Source: Oscillospiraceae bacterium (GTDB lineage Bacteria > Bacillota > Clostridia > Oscillospirales > Ruminococcaceae). From it: a stretch of DNA of 16,549 nucleotides. The stretch covers positions 1 to 16,549 of the forward strand of contig JAGBFZ010000102.1 of the NCBI GenBank assembly GCA_018110855.1. Reading direction: 5' to 3'. How positions within the stretch are numbered: the first letter of the stretch is position 1; the number at the start of each line of letters is the position of its first letter. The position numbers and the translations under genes are program-made. A model generated the notes under the pieces. The model was not told the origin of the DNA, made no database searches, and saw only the letters and a program-made list of their open reading frames with translations. Shown here in pieces: positions 14,603 through 16,549 of this stretch.

Positions 14603-15373
14603 ATGTCAGCAAACAAGATATTTACCGCTAAAAACGAAATAACGGGCATTAAAAGCCGCCCGAATGTTATTATAGCATACGGTGAGGGCAAAAGGGAAGA
14701 GGCAATGAGCCTTTCGGATATGCTTTCGAGGGAGGAGATAAATGTTATCCCTCACGAAAAGGGGGATATCTTTGAAAACACCTGCCTTTTCGGAGATATG
14801 CACATGATGGTCGTAAGAGACGGGGGGCTTTCCGCTCCCGAATTCGGGCTTATCGAGGAGCTTCGGAAAATGTCCGATATCCCCGTTCTCACCGTTTCCG
14901 ACGGCTGCGACGAGATATACCGCACAATGGCTCTTGCAAAGGGCGCAGACGCCTGCATGAATGCTGATGAGTTCGGCAGATTTGAATTTAAGGCAAGGGT
15001 GGTCTCCTTGCTTAGAAGATATCTGAAAAATCAGGACAGAGCGGGCGGAATCATTTCCGCAGACGGAGAAACGCTTACAAACGGCAGCATAAGCATTGAC
15101 CGCCGCCGCAGAGAGGTTTTCAGAAGCGGCAGCCTTATCCGTATGACTGCCATTGAATACGGCATAGTGGAATATCTCATGGAAAACTGCGGAGCCGTAT
15201 GCACAGTTGACGACATTTACCGCAGAGTTTGGAACGAAACACCTTATTCCGTCAGAAAGACGGTGGTTGAGCATATCCGCCGCATAAGAAGCAAGATAGA
15301 GCCCGATCCTCATAATCCAAGCTACATAAAGGTAGTTTTCGGCGTGGGGTATAAAATGGAGAGGGCTGTCTGA
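14603..15373 (+). CDS. OmpR/VanR-type DNA-binding regulator with an atypical receiver
   Basis: 256 residues from the ATG at 14603, chosen because AGGAGG lies 7 nt before it; the frame stays open upstream to a GTG at 14489 without a ribosome binding site. Residues 20-140 keep the receiver pattern (SDIPVLTVS at 91-99, GAD at 114-116, FKARVVSLLRR at 129-139). The metal-binding acidic pair reads Y26-G27, the KP lysine is absent, and the phosphorylated Asp is uncertain (V71-R72-D73). Residues 160-256 are a normal winged helix (MTAIEYGIVEYL, then TVVEHIRRIRSKIE, then VFGVGYKME), closest in feel to VanR-type regulators. No histidine kinase is next to it. It probably binds DNA without Asp phosphorylation. 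Confidence 0.85.
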   Translation: MSANKIFTAKNEITGIKSRPNVIIAYGEGKREEAMSLSDMLSREEINVIPHEKGDIFENTCLFGDMHMMVVRDGGLSAPEFGLIEELRKMSDIPVLTVSDGCDEIYRTMALAKGADACMNADEFGRFEFKARVVSLLRRYLKNQDRAGGIISADGETLTNGSISIDRRRREVFRSGSLIRMTAIEYGIVEYLMENCGAVCTVDDIYRRVWNETPYSVRKTVVEHIRRIRSKIEPDPHNPSYIKVVFGVGYKMERAV

Positions 15374-15398
15374 CGTTTTTAAAAATATTTTTCAGATG

Positions 15399-15427
15399 TT
15401 GAAAGCTGCATTATTCTGTGATATAAT
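15399..15427 (+). promoter_or_regulatory. Sigma-A promoter of the 15507 gene
   Basis: TTGAAA (15399-15404), a 17-nt spacer ending in TGA, and TATAAT (15422-15427). Confidence 0.8.
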
Positions 15428-15506
15428 AACATCGGTATGCGAAAAATCATCAGGTATATTTTATTTTGAATGGTATATCATTCCCTGAAGCCCAAGGAGA
15501 AAATGC

Positions 15507-16127
15507 ATGAAGCTTTCAAATGAAAAATATTTTATTGAATTTTACGTTGACAGGACCTTTTCATTAGATTCTGCCGACAACAGGCATTATGATGTTGTTC
15601 TGAATCCCGAAGGGCTGAAAAAATACAATAGCATCAAGCCATTGCTAATAAGCTGCGAAAAAGTTGAAACAAGCATATCTGCCGACATAATTCTTGTCTG
15701 TGACGATTTAAACATGGGCGAGAGCGCTGTGCTTGAAGAAAATACTCTGACCGTTTTAAGCGAGAATAATATTTACAGGCTTGACCTTGACAAGCGTGAA
15801 ATATTTTTTTCAAAGCAGCTTGATATTGAGCCGTGGGTATCTGATATAATACTTCACAATAATACATATATCATTATTACGGAAACCTCTGTATGCTGTT
15901 TTGACCGTGATTTTTCAATGCTTTGGGAAGTACAGCTGCATGAGCATATATTCGATTGGAAAATTTTTGAAAATCATATTCATATTGAATGCGACCCTGC
16001 CGCCTATATGTGCTGGGATGAGAAGAACTGCGCAGAAATCGAGGTTACGGATAAAACACGAAAAATTGCGGATATTGACTGCAACGGGAAAGTGATCTCA
16101 GAAAAGTATGAGCCTTTGAGCGAATAA
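15507..16127 (+). CDS. Hypothetical protein, 206 residues
   Basis: AAGGAG lies 7 nt before the ATG and the gene has its own promoter. The protein is acidic, without signal peptide or membrane segment, and rich in aromatic and beta-branched residues. Short alternating strands such as NTYIIITETSVCCFDRDFSMLWEV suggest a beta-propeller-like or all-beta fold. I do not recognise the family. Its codons are visibly richer in A/T than those of the neighbours, which suits a recently gained accessory gene. Small, acidic, orphan beta proteins of this size are often immunity proteins, but no toxin gene is nearby, so that is speculation. Confidence 0.75.
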   Translation: MKLSNEKYFIEFYVDRTFSLDSADNRHYDVVLNPEGLKKYNSIKPLLISCEKVETSISADIILVCDDLNMGESAVLEENTLTVLSENNIYRLDLDKREIFFSKQLDIEPWVSDIILHNNTYIIITETSVCCFDRDFSMLWEVQLHEHIFDWKIFENHIHIECDPAAYMCWDEKNCAEIEVTDKTRKIADIDCNGKVISEKYEPLSE

Positions 16128-16143
16128 AAAAATTCAAACCTTA

Positions 16144-16172
16144 TTGAAAACATTATGCTTATGTGGTATAAT
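16144..16172 (+). promoter_or_regulatory. Sigma-A promoter of the tautomerase gene
   Basis: TTGAAA (16144-16149), a 17-nt spacer ending in TGG, and TATAAT (16167-16172), only 28 nt before the start codon. Confidence 0.8.
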
Positions 16173-16199
16173 CAATAAAAAGGTCAAGGAGGAATTTTT

Positions 16200-16541
16200 A
16201 TGCCGTTTATTAACGTTAAAACAAACGCCGAGGTCACCGAAGAAAAAGCCGACAGGATAAAATCTGCGCTCGGTCTTGCTATCACCTCCATTCCCGGTAA
16301 ATCCGAAGGCTGGCTCATGGTGGGCATCGAGGACAATTACAAGCTTTATTTCAAGGGAACAAAAGAGCCTGCCGCTATGGTGGAGGTAAGTCTTTACGGA
16401 AAGGCTTCGGAAAATGCTATGGGTGTGCTTACAAGCAATATCACGGGAATAATGACGGACGTTCTGGGGATATCCACCGACAGGGTATATGTGAGCTACA
16501 TGAGCACTCCCGACTGGGGCTGGAACGGAAGCAATTTCTGA
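16200..16541 (+). CDS. MIF-family tautomerase
   Basis: 113 residues, the same size as macrophage migration inhibitory factor. Pro2 follows the start Met and is the catalytic base once Met is removed. Other matches are the NVKTNAEV strand, K34 in the PGKSE turn, AMVEVSLYGK (59-68), the ISTDRVYVSY strand (91-100) and the ending WGWNGSNF, which parallels the VGWNNSTF end of MIF. The family works as a homotrimer with tautomerase activity toward phenylpyruvate or dopachrome-like substrates; the natural bacterial substrate is unknown. AAGGAGG lies 7 nt before the ATG. The MIF CxxC redox motif is absent. A GGAGG at 16543-16547, right after the stop, suggests another gene begins just beyond the window. 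Confidence 0.92.
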   Translation: MPFINVKTNAEVTEEKADRIKSALGLAITSIPGKSEGWLMVGIEDNYKLYFKGTKEPAAMVEVSLYGKASENAMGVLTSNITGIMTDVLGISTDRVYVSYMSTPDWGWNGSNF

Positions 16542-16549
16542 CGGAGGTA

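Noticed and set aside
14606..15313. 235-codon frame antisense to the response regulator
   Set aside because: The winged-helix domain on the plus strand is clear, and the antisense product has no recognisable feature.
15373..15398. A/T-rich hairpin-like sequence after the response regulator as a terminator
   Set aside because: The stem is only A-T pairs with no G-C core, so it is not convincing.

Overview
The window looks like chromosomal DNA from a Gram-positive, gut-type member of the Clostridia, most likely Ruminococcus or a close relative (Oscillospiraceae). That is inference from three things: strong AGGAGG-type ribosome binding sites, sigma-A promoters of the form TTGAAA/TTGACA - 17 bp - TATAAT (often with a TG extension of the -10), and a gene set with a GH9/CE2-like pair, a VanR-type regulator and a zinc-ribbon protein kinase. 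No rRNA, tRNA, insertion sequence, phage gene or CRISPR array was seen.

Layout. 1-762 (minus): N-terminal part of a zinc-ribbon protein kinase-like protein, cut by the window edge, with its own promoter. 1009-2621 (minus): a two-gene operon of a CE2-like SGNH esterase and a PAP2 phosphatase, ending in a terminator. 2842-4446 (plus): a cytosolic GH9-like protein. 4480-8004 (minus): a three-gene operon of a secreted, membrane-anchored D,D-carboxypeptidase, a Wzz/BY-kinase-like fusion and an alpha/beta hydrolase. 8138-9787 (plus): a full-consensus promoter, a roughly 200-nt leader with a 10-codon peptide and an intrinsic terminator, then rsgA and a 70-residue small protein. 9845-11056 (minus): a phosphohexomutase-like protein. 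11258-12709 (plus): nadB. 12773-14330 (minus): an ECF sigma factor with its membrane anti-sigma partner. 14603-15373 (plus): an OmpR-type regulator. 15507-16127 (plus): an orphan gene. 16200-16541 (plus): an MIF-family tautomerase.

Two things stand out. First, five proteins keep a recognisable enzyme or signalling fold but have lost family-defining residues: the kinase (VAIK Lys, HRD Asp and DFG Asp all replaced), the GH9-like protein (DAGD aspartates replaced), the BY-kinase-like protein (Walker A and Walker B lost), the phosphohexomutase-like protein (three of four loops broken, serine kept) and the response regulator (acidic pair and Lys lost). Their reading frames are intact with good ribosome binding sites, so they look like maintained pseudoenzymes rather than decaying genes. 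Second, the rsgA leader has the parts of a leader-peptide transcription attenuator.

Functionally, the 4480-8004 operon and the PAP2 gene point to cell-envelope work, the 2842 and 1569 genes to plant-polysaccharide or acetyl-ester metabolism, rsgA to 30S ribosome maturation and nadB to NAD synthesis. All functional statements come from motif reading by eye. No database search was run.
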